Shown: piece after piece, positions 10,906 through 22,858 of the stretch
Layout of the letters: every line of letters starts with the position of its first letter
How positions within the stretch are numbered: position 1 is the first letter of the stretch
Program-made: the position numbers and the translations under genes
Notes under the pieces: model-generated
What the model was told of the DNA's origin: nothing
Databases searched by the model: none
Seen by the model: only the letters and a program-made list of their open reading frames with translations
Source: Nemopilema nomurai
Taxonomy: Eukaryota > Cnidaria > Scyphozoa > Rhizostomeae > Rhizostomatidae
Length of the DNA: 64,000 bases
Assembly (NCBI GenBank): GCA_003864495.1
Contig: ML133442.1
Coordinates: forward strand, 1,491,731-1,555,730
Direction: 5' to 3'

Positions 10906-13900
10906 GTGATTGTTTATTTACTGGTAGTGAGGCCGGAATCTTACAAAACCTCCTTATAATAAATAGGACATGACTTTGATAGTAAATGAAACGATTTTGT
11001 CTTAATATTTCATGGAAAAACGTCTCTTGTTAACACTGCTCACCACTCATAAGCTGTGTTTTCCTTCCAGCCTGTTACACGCGCTTTCTTTTAGAATAAT
11101 TTTTTCTAATTCAACAGCAATGAAGCGCACTCCATCTGCAAGAAAGACCGGATCACGGGCTGGCACAGCAAGAAGGAGTCTGAAGTCGCACCAGGAGAAG
11201 AAGCCGGAACACGAAGAAGAAGGCAAGGCTGAGGAGGAGCAAGAAGGAGAGAGGGAGTATGCCTTTCAGGGGTACGATGTGGGCGATGAGCTGGTGCATG
11301 CCTCGGGAGAAACGTCATACCTCTTTCCCGGCGACGGTCGCTTAATCAAGGTCGAAAAGTCCGGATACATTAATGGGAATACATCCATTCGGGCCTCTGC
11401 GTACAACGACGATAACGTAATCATATTGAACATCAAGAATCCGGTTTTGCAATCTGAAGTTGTTCGTAAAGTAGAATCCGTTGATGCTTCATTGGAAGAG
11501 GCGCTTTCCTGCAAGCAAGATTCTCTAAACAACGGTATTTTCTGCTTTTGTTCTGTATTTAATTTTCAGTTGGATTTGTGACTTTTTCTACGCCATTTTG
11601 TTCTGTTCGATGTATAAGCTTTAGTGGCCGGATCTACCTTGTGCTATATACCATATTAAATAATATGACTTCAATAATCAAGTGCCTTTTCTTGTTTATT
11701 GCTCAGTTTTGTGGCTAACTTCTAGAAAAAGCCTGTCTGTTTTTAGAGTTTGTTCTAAGACAAGTCCAATGTCATCACTTTTAAGCATGTTTTTCGTAGC
11801 TTCTGAAGAAGATGGACAAGAAGCTTGCGAAGAGAGTGAATTTCTGCAATTAATTTCGCAAATCCCAACCTTGCCAGAAATAACCGACCCTTGTTTTGAG
11901 GATGGCTATCTGACGATCAACTGTAAAGATGGCATGCGTTTAGGCATCGACTGCAGAACGTCCACAATATGGCGAGGAAAACTTGAGAACCTATCTTCAT
12001 CTCTAGTTGAAGCCAAGCAGGCAGTCTTGAAACTGCCCGTAGTGGGCGGAAATAGCAATCCTGTGAACCCAAAGGGCAACAGCCCCAAAGGGAAACGGAA
12101 CAAAGAAGACGAGTTAAAGAGACAGGAAGAACTCGAAAAGCAGCAAGAAAAGGAGACACGTGACAAGATCGAGCAGGCGATTAACAATGCCTGCAGAATG
12201 AGAAGATCTCATCTGGGCACGTGCAATTTGTCGGTCAGCTGTCCTGATGGCTTGCAACTCACGTTTTTGCACGACGAGATCAGAAGTGACGGTTTTGAAA
12301 GGGTTTTACGCGTGCGTCAGGAATATGTCGTAAGGGAATGCGGGAATCATCCCTGTCAAAAGGCGAGGGTCAAGATCTCGGAGGAGAGCTCTCGACTTCT
12401 AATGACGGACGGAAGTGTCATCAAGGTGAACCATAATTTCTCTGTTTTCACTATGCTTATATGAGAATTATTTGCGCCTTTTGCAGAATGTCACTGCATG
12501 TTACCGGACAGCAAGATGCATTTCTATTTTTTCATATGCGCTTCATTCCAGGCAGACTGACCTAGCACATATGACAAATGTCCACTCACTTAAAGTTCAG
12601 ACATCTATCGAAGATGACTTCTTAAATGAAAGAAACTATTTTGCGAAAGTCTTTCTGATTGTTGTGAATGTCAGGTTGAATTGTGTCATCTTTTTGTTGT
12701 TTTATCAAGTATATGAGAGATGGGTCAGTGGAAATCCTCTTTCCTGATGGGGCCGTGTCAACCTCTCCATCGCTTGATTCGCCCCTAATGAAAGCCAAGG
12801 TTGCAGATTCGATTGACCCAAATACAAGCCTGACCAGTGACTCAGGGGTCTACCTACGGAAGGCAGGAGTAAATCAAAAGCAGGCTGTTGAGAATGCAGA
12901 CGAGGCAGTGCCTTCGAATTCTATCACGTGGACTCTTGTCAATGCGTCGGGCGAAAAGTATCACAGGGGTCTGGAAGAGGTCAAACTGCACGATCTCATC
13001 GTCTCTCAAGCTATATGCCCCAGAACCAACCAGGTATTGAAAACAGCACCGAATAAAGGATTTACTATTGCTTTTCATATATAGATTGCTGCTAAGGCTG
13101 CCCAGAAGGTTGTTTACTCTTAAATACTTTTGTAAACACATACAGGACTCACTGTATCTCAATGATTTCTTGGCCATACAATGACGTCATTGAACTACTT
13201 TAAATCCTGCTCCCCCTTAGGCACATTTAAATTTTTGTTGACTAGTTAAAGAAAACACATCAATGCGAACAAGTCGCAAACTGAATTTGTTACTGAAAAC
13301 GTTTATTCTGAAATGAAAAGATGCTTGTGTTAAAAGAATTTCTAACCATGTAGTGAACCAGGTTTCTGTTCGTTAGTTTAGAGTTTTGAAGATACTACCA
13401 ACCTTTTAAATAGGCCAAGGTTGGACACTTCTAACTGTCCAATTATTGACATTACTGATGCCTTGGTATTCGCCCCGTAGATTGTTGAAACGAGAGAAGA
13501 CGGCGTGGTGATAGTTCGACGACCCGACGGTACGGCAATAGTCGAGCACAGCGATGGTACGCGAATCACGTCATATGTGGAGGAATTCGCGCCAAAAACT
13601 GACAGGGAGACTGGGGAGGAGGACCTGGGCCCGCATGCACCAATGAATTGCGTCAAGGTGTGAAGCTTGTATTAAACTCTCGTGAATATTGCTGCATGCG
13701 AAATTAGATATTTTGTCATCGGATAGTTTTGTTTATTTATTAATAGTCATTAATTGTTCAAGACTATGCACATTTGATTTTGGTTTCTAATTTTAATGAC
13801 ATTCTTTATGGCTCACTTTTAAGTTGATATTTATGTTCATTCGGCTCTTATCTCAAATTTAAAACTTCATCCACGGGGATCAAATACATATTCCTTCAAC

Positions 13901-16900
13901 CAAAGCCCCTAAAGGCCCATAGTGAAACTGTGCCGTTCAGAAGTAGTTTCTTTGCTAATGCTCAGATGGTGTAAAGTTATTCAAAACAGACATGTGTATC
14001 ATTTGTCCCTTGTTCTATTGGAATTTGTCTTGCCATTCCAGATTGAATGTGTTGGATATGCAACGGTTCTGATCAACAAACTCAAGAAAGAGGTGAAAAC
14101 ACTGTTCGGAAACGGCAGCGTCATTACTGCCTCCCTTAATGGAGAATACAAAGTCACGAAGCCTGACTCGTCCACCATTTTTGTGAACGACAAAGGTAAA
14201 TGATAGGGTGCTGTTTAGCATGTTATTAAAATCTAATGGTCTTACACTTGTGTCCCGCAAAGCCCCTCAAAACGTTATTCGTAAACGTTAAACGTAACTC
14301 AAGATCAACATTATTTACATTTTGTGCTTCCAGCTTGGACATCAAACCAGTTGGAAGGCAGGGCAGCAAATTTTATCATTAGAGCTATACAACTGGAACG
14401 AACCCTACTGATTTGCACTATAAGCAAATGATAAAGAATATTTTGTGTCTAAAATTTGTTTTAATTTAAAAAGTTTTCTTTTGCACAATAAGCATCTTGC
14501 GTATGCTGCTTATATGTCTGAAGGTGTCGAAGGAGCATCCCCGGTGAAAGGGCCACTCTAAAGAGAAACAGATCGCCACCTTATCAAAATAGAATAAACT
14601 CTCATTTAACTATGAATCACACAACCATAATTGAATTTATAAATCGAAAAAAAACACTGCGGTAATTTGCGCAGTTTCGGAATCCATGTCTTGATAAGAA
14701 TCAGCTGAAAAGACTTCCACATTCAGGGAGTATCGACCATTTGTAGGCCAGGATACCGTCCGCTCCGAAGTCCTTCACAGCGGTTTAGCTTTTGCATGAC
14801 AAAGTGACAATGCTGGACATTGTGCTACAAAGTTGGAATTTACAGCAGAAAATTGAGATATGGCCAAAAAACATCAATTTTAGATTTATCTCTTGGATTT
14901 AGAATATCAAGTTTATTTCTTATCTGTCGATTAAAAGTGATTCTGTTCGTTGCAGGGGAAACCTTATTTGTTCCAAAGAAAACGGTGCCAAACATTGCCT
15001 CGTACAACACAGGCAACCTAGCCTCCCTTTTCGCTTACATTGAGGAGCACGGGGCCCCTTCCGGCGTGTACGTCATGAAGCCATGTGAAGTGAACATTTT
15101 GTCAACAATCGACGACCTTGGCAACAGTTTCAGCGTGTCCGTTTCAGGAGAGGCTGTGGTGAACCGAGGCGGAAATCAATTAGGTAGGTGAATTACAGTC
15201 AAGGTGTGCCGAGGTGGCCAAAAGTGGAATCTGAGCACATGCCATTCCATGGACTTTGAGCATGTGTCACTTTTTATATTGCTGTTGTAGCGTCCAAAAA
15301 ATCAATATCTATAATAGGCTGTCCGTAGGTGTACACACTTTTGTGGGTTTTGTTAGGTAAGTACTACGTAGTTGCAAAGTTGTATACTCAATTTTCTTCT
15401 TCTAGGCGAGGAAGACCCCCTAAAGCCGCGTTATTTTTTGCTGCATAGGGACGGGAGTGGTGAAGAGCTTTTGAGACATGCTGATATATCATCTTATCTG
15501 GAAGAGGCAGAAGCAGACCCAACCATTGCTGTTTTGAAATCGAACTCTAAGCACCAGACTGATTTCTCAGGAATAACAATCCTCCGCCCTCACCAAGGTC
15601 GTGTGATAATTTCAATATCATCTTATCTCTTATTTGATAAAATACCATTTTATCTTTGAAAGCTATTAATCACGAAATCTTTTCTTAATTGGTTATGATC
15701 TGGTAAATTTGCTAGGTTTTAATTTTGGTAATGAATATCTCCTTTCTATTCCACAAAGGAACAATTGTCCCTGGTTTTCTTTTGGTTTTGTCTTTGAAAA
15801 AATTCCCTTTGTTCAGAAGAATTTTTGGGTCAACGTTTGTTATTAGAATATGTTCCATCTCAAAGCACCATGACTCTAGTTCTTCAAGAGAGTTCAAGTG
15901 ATGCAAATATTCATTTTTTTCAATGCCAAGTCCAAGACTTTAGCAGCAAGAAACACCTGCCTTGAGTACAGAAAATGGGAAATTTTTATCAATGAGACCT
16001 TCAAACGCTCGTTTTTCCATTTTATTCAAATGCCACTGCTGAGTATTGCTTTCAAATATTCATATAGATTTCTTCAAACGGCCTTTATTAAATCGGATAC
16101 TGCTCATGCGCTTTTAAGCTATGATTTTTTTTCCATAGGAACCAACAGTGATATCTGGCTGATGCAAAAAGACGAAAAGAATGTCATTCCAATCGACCTG
16201 AAGGAGAGGGATTTCAAAACGATGCCAGCAAAGGAGTTAAATTACCTGGCCCTAAATTTGGCAGCAATGCAGGTATGAACATTGGATGCCATTTTTGTAT
16301 ACCTTGTTCGATTCATTATTGTATCGAAGCAATGTCCTCTGGCAACTGAACCCTGTTATAATTCGACAGAGCCACATCTTTTTTGAGCCACGTCAACTTA
16401 ACTGTTCTAATTTGGCTGCCCTTCCAAAAATAAATCACCAATGGAGCTCTTGTGTTCTTCTTCAGGCGTCGCTTTTCAGATTGCAACAAAGCCTACCCCG
16501 GTTCTCCCTCAACCACCAAGGAGCTGTCCGGATGTGCTGGAAATGCGGTACATTACGCACTTTAGCGGACTCACCCCTGAAGACAGAAGCAAAATGCTTG
16601 AAGGCATGGGAAAGTATCGAAAGCTTTTCCAGGAACAGTTGGAGACAGAGAAGAAGTTGTTGGCCAATGACCCAAGAAGCGAAGACGAAAAAGTCAACGC
16701 TGAGGAACTGTTTGAAAAAGTAAGTTTCTTTAGGTTTATATTGCAGGAAAATAGTCTGCTTTATAGATTCCATGCAGACCAATATGATATATTTGTTTTT
16801 TTCTACACACAGTTCAAGCACATGGTGGTGAATAATGAAGTACCCAAAGGTAAGTGAATGAATTGTTACTCTTAAAGTTTGTCAAGATGCAACGATAGGT

Positions 16901-19900
16901 TATAAAACTTGAAGTGGTAAGATGCATCTATGCCAATAATGGCAGAAATGGACCACACTTTCGATATCGTGCGATTTGATAAAAGCGATTTTTGCAGCTA
17001 ATGGCGTTGCCGAGGAGTATTTGGAAGCAACGAGGGTCCCGTCTCCTCCGCCACCAGAAAAGGCAAAACCGCAGCGTTCAGAAAAGGAGTGGGAAAAGGA
17101 TAAGCTAGAGATTGCAGAGCTTAGATATGCGAAGGAAGCCTTGCGTACGGGAACTGTGCCACCATACTTCGATACGATGGAAGGTGGGTAATTTGATTTG
17201 GTGACGGTCTTTACTTGAATCATCTGCAACTGAATTTCCCTTTCGTGTTAGATGGAGAGATACGCTATTTCTGCCTATCGTTTGAGAGCATGCAAAAAAT
17301 AACAGAATTATGCCATTCTCTAAGTATGACAAGATGTTCGAGCGTAACGCTGAAGTGTCACCTTGTGGGTCTTTTATCAATGACTCTAATCGCAATCCGT
17401 AAAATCCTGTCCACATAAAAAATCCTCAACTAACTAGCAAAATGCATCTACGGCTAGTGCATAGTTGTAGAGGGCACCTTTGTTTATATTCTAGATGTAA
17501 TCAGTATTGCTCCAGTGTACTTGCCAGTGTACGACTTGAAAATAAGACTATAATGTGCAAAATAGATATTAACGGAAAAGCCTAGAAATTTCTGGATTGG
17601 TTTTTCTGCACCAGCTTCTCGTTGTACTCGTTTGGAACTTGACCTTTGATGACCCGATCTCATTGCAGCTGCTGCTTGACCTTTGCCCTTTTTTCTTTTA
17701 AGCATCTGTTTCACTTCAAAGGGAGTACCCCTTCCAATTTGATATTAAGACTAGGCGCTTCCTCGTTCCAGGACAACGCTTTCTCTACGCTGCCAATGGA
17801 CAGCCGGAACTTGCGCGACTCACGAGCGATTTAGCCAAGGAGACGGTGCATCCATCCTACCGACCTGCAAGCACTGCCTCCTCGCAATCGAATGCCATTA
17901 CGCCGGAGCTGTCAGCAGCCAGTCATCCCTCTGGTGGTAAGCTATTTACAAAGTCAAATTCACCCCCTGATTATAGTAGAGATTAATATACTATGAAGCT
18001 TGCTTCAAACCCTTATCTTCTGTGACCCATGACCCGTATTTTGGACCCTTTAAACCCTTGCCTTCTTTGCCCCATGACCCGTATTTGTGGCCTTTGAATC
18101 CTTGCCTTCTGTGATCCGTGACCCACATTTTGAACCCTTCAAATCCTTATCTTCTTTGACCCATGACCCGTATTTTATACCCTTTAAATCCTTTCTTCCT
18201 TGACCCATGACCCGTATTTGTGACCTTTGAATCTTTGCCTTCTGTGGTCCGTGACCTTTTTCAATTTTCATCTCAGAGTTCTATGACTTCCGCAAGCAGA
18301 CCCAAACTGAACAGACCCAGGGCGCGACCTCTACCGACCTTTTCGATGTGCCAGGAAAGGACTCGCCTGCCAACAGTAAACTCAGTCTGAACAGGCCAGG
18401 CAACCCTACTCCGGCTGAAGCTATCAATGGCGACTCAGGCTTGGGAATCCACAGGGATACCCAGAATTCCAGTCGACCTTACAATCCCACTCCGCTTCAC
18501 GCTGCCAAGAATAGTTCCTTCGTCAAAATGCAGGAAAGTATTGAAGAGGCCACAGAATTTCGTGGAGGAAAAGAGGGAAGCCTACTTCCAGGCACTCTAC
18601 AAAAACAGCAACTGCAGGAATCCGGTGATTTGGCTGATGAACTGTCTTCACAGGCATATTTCATGACGCCTAACAGAGAATTCCTTGCTGAAACACAGCT
18701 AGAAGGTGCGTTTTTAAACTTACAATTGTAATGCGTTAATTAAAATCAGTCACAATTAGGCCGCTAGATGGTTGTGTGCGAAATGCACCAATAACTTGTG
18801 TTGAGCTTGATTTCTATCAATCTTCTTCACGATTCAACTTCCTTCCTTCTTCCTTCTTCCTCCTTCCTTCTTCCTTCTTCCTTCTACCTTCCTTCTGTCA
18901 GACATTCTTTGAAATAAAATGTGCAGTGCAAAAAGTTTCTTTCATTTCTCCACTTGTGAAATTTTCTCTACTGTTGGCCAATCTTTGAAGTAATGATTGT
19001 GAAACTTTGTCAATCAGTTATTTCTGTTCCAAATGACCCTTCAAAATTTATTTTATTCACTTGAAACAGAGGAACTGTGATGGGTGAAGAAGATGAATGT
19101 TTTAAGATTCCTGTGGCTTTTAAGCACGAATTAATTTAATAAGAATGTCTGCAGGAATATGAGAGTCGGAATTGTGATTAAAAGGATATGGTAAATAACA
19201 ATTGTTAATGATAGAAAAGAGAGACACAATCAAAAGCTGTTTTGGTAACCCATTCCTCGCCGATTCAAAATTAAGGATAAACCATTCACCATAAATTTTG
19301 CTACTTTAGAGACCAATGTGTCATTTTAGAAAGCTTCCTGTTCCTCTAAGCCCGGCCCTTTATGCCTTACCACAAGTATGCCACTTCACCCTCAACGTTT
19401 CAGTCGTTCTCAAAGACTGAGTGTTGAGAAAGGCTATTAGTTCTTCCCTTGTGTCGTAACAGATCAGTCTCCGAGGTACTCAAGCAAACACTACTCTGTG
19501 ACTGGAGAGCGTCGAAAAGAGGCAGTCCACTTGCCGACCGCAATCCAGGGCTCGAAGCCAAATGCACTGCCAAACCACAAGGTAACAACCGACTATTCAA
19601 CGCTCGTTTGCGAGTATGTTTCGTTCCTATAACTCCCTGTAAGATAGGAGTGAATTGGGGGAAACAGATTGAATTGGGGTGGGCGATATTGATAAATGTA
19701 GAAAATACCCCGTAGCATTTCAAAACTCATTGTTTCATAGTTTGGGTGTATTCTTTTACGACAGCACCCAAGCTATTTCACTCGCTTTCGTTTTATTAGT
19801 TTTGCAGCTGGAAGTGGCAAAAACACTGTCATTATTGAAGTTTATGCTCCAGATGTGTTGATAGTTTTCAGATTTACCTGCTTGCACATTGCATTTTTTC

Positions 19901-21569
19901 ATCCCATTTGCTTACAGTCTTTCGTTGCATCGATAAGCTTCACCATTTTGGCTTGAGTTAGAAAACTGTCTTGCCATCAATTTTGTCGAAGCCCTCTAGT
20001 TCTAATGATTTTTTGAAATACACTATTGCTGCGATATCGCAAGAGTTGCCTTTGACCCTTTTTCATACCTTAAGGAATAAAATAATTCGATGGCTAGATC
20101 AACCCTTGTAGTTTCCCGATGTTACTTCCTAAATATTGTATGCTTTACCTTTCAGTTTAAAGACGTGGAAGAGCCAGTGAGGCGACAAGTGAAAACTGCT
20201 TCAATAGCAGGAACGGTGAAACCAGGGGCAACCTCCAAACTGCGGGGTTTCCAACTTTACCCTGGCTTAGTGGATTTCGGCGTCCTTAAAGAGGGTGTAT
20301 CATATTCGCACACAGTTATGTTGAAAAATATTGGCATCGACAATTGCAGATTCAAAGTCAAGCAGCCACCGCCTTCGACTGGTTTGAAAGTCATCTATAC
20401 CCCAGGGCCTGTAAGCATTTCAGCATTCAAATTTGTGTCATGCAACAAGATTCTGACGTCAATTCCAGAAGCGATAATTATGATAGTAACAGTAATAGTA
20501 ACATAGTAATTGTAAAGACACGTTGTACCATCCCTTTCATCTCTGTAGGCTGCAAGAGTAAGATGAGCGAACAATCGTATGGCAGATTACTTGAAAACAT
20601 TGATAGTAAAAACATCTGTATAAAGAACCCCCTTTTCACTAGTAGCAACGTTGTTAGGCCACTTCATTCACATGATACAGTATCCCTTGCAAGATATCTC
20701 CAGCCGTGACTGTTTGATCCATGTTGTCGTAGGTTGCTGCTGGGATGGCAACGAGGCTGGACGTTGAAATATTTGCTGTTGCTGTTGGTGTGGAAGGTAG
20801 CTCTGGCGTTGGTTCGGTCAACCATTACATTGAAATCGTGAGCGAAACAGACGCTATCTTTTTACCGGTCACTGCCAGTATCCTTTCAATATCAAGTCTC
20901 GTATATTAATGTCAAGTCGTTTTCACTTACGCTTGTTGTACATAGTGTTATATCAATGGTGGCAAGGGTCCTTCACTAGTTCAAAAAAGCTGCTCTGCTC
21001 CACTTTGTTCGTGTTTTCTCTCGTTCACTGTAGGCACCTACAGTCACTATCAAACTTGTAGGATTATCAGGCCAGTGTTTCCTTAATACCTCTTAACCAT
21101 TTTACGTACTATTCTGTAATTCGATTATGCACACTGTAAGTAGACAATTTATTTTTATTTGCTACCAAACTCCTTACATGAATATGAATAATATTTTCTG
21201 GATTTTTCCAAAATCGGATTGCATGAATAGTTTCCTCGAACTCTTTTGATAACACCGAATAGCATCAAATTGGGAGAATCATTTGTCCTCCGTTTGGTAA
21301 TTTTACCGAACTCTGAAAGTAGAAAACAATTAAATGACAAGCAACGAAGTGCCTGATTCTGTCAAAAACTCTCCACCATGAGCTTTTGCGTGTTTTCTGC
21401 TGAGCTGCGTTTTTGCTATATTCTTTAACTGTAGCAAGCCATTCTAACGTCACATGAATTCGACAACAGAAGTGATGCTTCCCCCCGAGGTGGACCGTCT
21501 ACTAATACACTTGTCCTCAGCAACAGACCGTCTTCAAGGGACGCCATCACAAGACCAAGGAAGGATTGA
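3878..21569 (+). CDS. SPAG17: SPAG17 / PF6, central-pair apparatus protein, complete
   Basis: SPAG17 (Chlamydomonas PF6) is a large scaffold of the C1a projection of the axonemal central pair, needed for ciliary and flagellar motility. I could join 29 coding exons without a frame break from ATG 3878 to TGA 21567-21569, giving 2,161 residues; the human protein is about 2,220. Recognisable stretches include FSEGDWKSVVVFAVPNQIDD (exons 1-2), DTRYYNHLMDQVPTESQSVP (exon 8), YDVGDELVHASGETSYLFPG (exon 13), EHSDGTRITSYVEEF (exon 16) and LYPGLVDFGVLKEGVSYSHT (exon 27). Low-complexity linkers rich in K, R, S and E sit in exons 4, 12, 13 and 14. Every junction keeps phase and almost all have GT...AG consensus; the weakest are the exon 2 donor (GTTTCC), the exon 29 acceptor, and the exon 6 and 12 boundaries. 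Exon coordinates are in the three block entries. Confidence 0.93.
3975..4533 (+). mobile_element. 5'-truncated non-LTR retrotransposon (LINE) tail
   Basis: The ORF at 3975-4157 reads as the extreme C-terminus of a LINE reverse-transcriptase polyprotein: KNFLTFDGVKHWNSLPIELK followed by NKNAFKKMMKLYLLQNS, the common G-x-K-x-W-N-x-L-P...FKK...L-x-YLL pattern. A 3' untranslated part follows, ending near 4504-4532 in a short TTTGAG tandem (GAGTTTGAGTTTGAGT), a tail typical of CR1/L2/Jockey-type LINEs. It lies in SPAG17 intron 1, in the same orientation, starting just 13 bp after the exon 1 donor. No target-site duplication was clear. It is a dead fragment; clade not resolved. Confidence 0.7.
7473..7480. 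repeat. Target-site duplication of the hAT MITE (left copy)
   Basis: AATGTTTA, identical to the right copy at 7780-7787 immediately outside the other inverted repeat. An unmutated duplication indicates that the insertion is fairly recent. Confidence 0.9.
7481..7779. mobile_element. 299-bp hAT-type MITE
   Basis: Terminal inverted repeats are perfect over 14 bp: CATAGGCGCCGACT at 7481-7494 and AGTCGGCGCCTATG at 7766-7779. They are flanked by a perfect 8-bp direct repeat, AATGTTTA, at 7473-7480 and 7780-7787. An 8-bp target duplication is diagnostic of hAT-superfamily transposition. The interior has no ORF, and contains three CCCAGGGGGGGCT-type G-rich segments and an AT-rich centre. The element is therefore non-autonomous. 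It lies in SPAG17 intron 5. Confidence 0.92.
11118..18705 (+). CDS. SPAG17: SPAG17 exons 13-25 (central part)
   Basis: Exons: 11118-11534, 11800-12425, 12710-13033, 13481-13657, 14042-14195, 14956-15183, 15406-15597, 16139-16272, 16480-16719, 16813-16849, 16998-17183, 17703-17936, 18277-18705. They encode about residues 820-1946. Several exons repeat a theme of D-G turns between short beta strands (for example MTDGSVIK, MRDGSVEILFPDGAVS, RRPDGTAIVEHSDGTRI, FGNGSVITASLNGEY), as in vertebrate SPAG17; this suggests a stack of small beta hairpins. Exon 21 (VLEMRYITHFSGLTPEDR) and exon 23 (EWEKDKLEIAELRYAKEALR) are helical and match the family well. The exon 21 start at 16480 was chosen because the stronger-looking acceptor 10 bases upstream breaks the frame. 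Exon 25 is low in complexity and proline/asparagine-rich (NRPGNPTPAEA). Confidence 0.9.
18010..18258. repeat. Minisatellite, about 45-bp unit, 5.5 copies
   Basis: Units share CCTT..CTTCT.TGACCCATGACCCGTATTT. Two unit types occur: one with CCCATGACCCGTATT and one with CCGTGACCCAC or CCGTGACC. Their spacing (third and last unit) hints at a three-unit higher-order period of about 135 bp. It lies in SPAG17 intron 24, directly upstream of the exon 25 acceptor. Confidence 0.85.
18839..18898. repeat. CTTC microsatellite in SPAG17 intron 25
   Basis: A stretch of about 60 bp made of CTTC and CTTCTTC units on the plus strand. No coding value; it accounts for the repetitive short ORF here. Confidence 0.85.
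19463..21569 (+). CDS. SPAG17: SPAG17 exons 26-29 with ASH/MSP-like C-terminal domain
   Basis: Exons: 19463-19581, 20156-20410, 20733-20877, 21439-21569. Exons 27-28 carry the immunoglobulin-like ASH/MSP fold typical of cilium and centrosome proteins: GFQLYPGLVDFGVLKEGVSY, then VMLKNIGIDNCRFKV and, after the intron, TRLDVEIFAVAVG and IEIVSETDAIFLPV. Exon 28 ends phase 1 at 20877 (donor GTATCC). The last exon uses an acceptor ...GTAGCAAG, giving LPVTATILTSHEFDNRSDA and a tail ending TRPRKD before TGA. The alternative acceptor four bases upstream hits a stop after seven codons, which decided the choice. Confidence 0.87.
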
Positions 21570-22838
21570 AGCATTCATCCAAGCAGGTTTCTTAATTCAC
21601 CTCTTAATACAAACATTTCCACAATTTCTCCTATTCCTCCAAAACACATAAGTTTTCCAGATGTCAAACTCCTCTACATCAAATACGTGTCCTTGCAGTC
21701 AACTTGACAAATGACATTGGTTTCTTTCAACATTAATATTTTCTTAAATTGCACTTTCTTCTTCATGTCTTTATTCGCAACATGTTATTAATTAAGCCCT
21801 TGATAATGAAGGGGCTCTATATCTTTTTAATGAAATCTAAAGGTCAAGTGCTCCCATTGATGTAAGTCTCTCCCATTGCTCTAGTTCAAAATACTAACAC
21901 ATCCAGGAATGGATAACTCTGCATATCATAATTTGCTATTGCGTTTTAGTTTGTTAGGAACATTTACATGAAGAGGTTTTTGTGTCAATATCAGTTTATC
22001 AATGAAGTAAGACATCTTTCAAGAATTAGTATGTGAATATTGATAGCAAGCTATTCTTACTAAGCAAGTTGTCCTATTTCGTTTCAGGTTGTTTTGAAGC
22101 CATGACAACTCCAGTTATTGAAGGAATAGCCAAAAATACTCGAGCATTGATGAATCGCAGTTAGTTTATTGGGACTGGCTTTGAGCTTTGGATTCAATTG
22201 TTGTAAAATTATTATGTAAATAGTGCTAACAATGGTTGTATTCACATTTACTTTATGAGTATGTTCTGAACCCACATGTTCTTTGTCTCGTTTGATTTTG
22301 AAAGCATGTCTTGTTTAAACAGAAGAGAAAACTGAAAAGATTATTTAAGCCGTTTTCATAACGATTAGCAGTTTGATAGCAAAGGACACTGTTATTTTGT
22401 CAATTGATGCCCACCACCATCTTGATAAGGGATCTCTCTAGAGTATTCTTATTTCTTCAACAGAGTTTTCAAACATCTGGGTCAAGCATTTAATTTACGG
22501 TCATAACAAGCTTTCTTACCTCGCGACCCGGAACTAGCAGAAGTAAAATTGCTATGTGTGGTGAAATCAGCTTGACAAAATCAGCTTCAAATCAAGTCAC
22601 CAAAAACAAATCGTATTGACGTTTTTTTCTGAAATCACTCGGTCTGATTATTATCCTCGATATTTACAAAAGCAGAAAATGGCATTGTGTTATCCAAAGA
22701 TACAAAAAACCAACGATGCAGAATTAACATGAAAGATAAAGTTAACTTGAGTTGACTTTTCACATCTACTATGTATCATTGCCGATTGACATTCTTTGCA
22801 GTTTCAAATCAAGGCCTTTGGTCCAAAATTTCCTTCGA
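21570..22838. other. 3' flank of SPAG17, no gene seen
   Basis: AT-rich sequence after the SPAG17 stop, presumably including its 3' UTR. I could not place an unambiguous AATAAA poly(A) signal close to the stop. The ORFs at 22084-22275 and 22769-22957 (minus) show no family resemblance. Confidence 0.5.
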
Positions 22839-22858
22839 ATGGGAAATCTTGCTGAGCA
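22839..22858 (+). CDS. Candidate first coding exon of the TIAM/Still life gene (speculative)
   Basis: The ATG at 22839 reads MGNLAE and two further bases before GTAAAT, a usable donor, leaving phase 2. The next supported exon (24825) begins with one base completing a codon, so the phases fit. MGN at a start codon is an N-myristoylation signal, and both human TIAM1 and Drosophila Still life begin MGN. Against it: the exon is only 20 bp, and MGN followed by a GT is easy to find by chance in several kilobases. Treat as a hypothesis. Confidence 0.2.

Noticed and set aside
16286..16723. 145-codon plus-strand ORF overlapping SPAG17 exon 21
   Set aside because: It uses the wrong frame; the SPAG17 frame (VLEMRYITHFSGL) at 16480-16719 matches the family and keeps phase.
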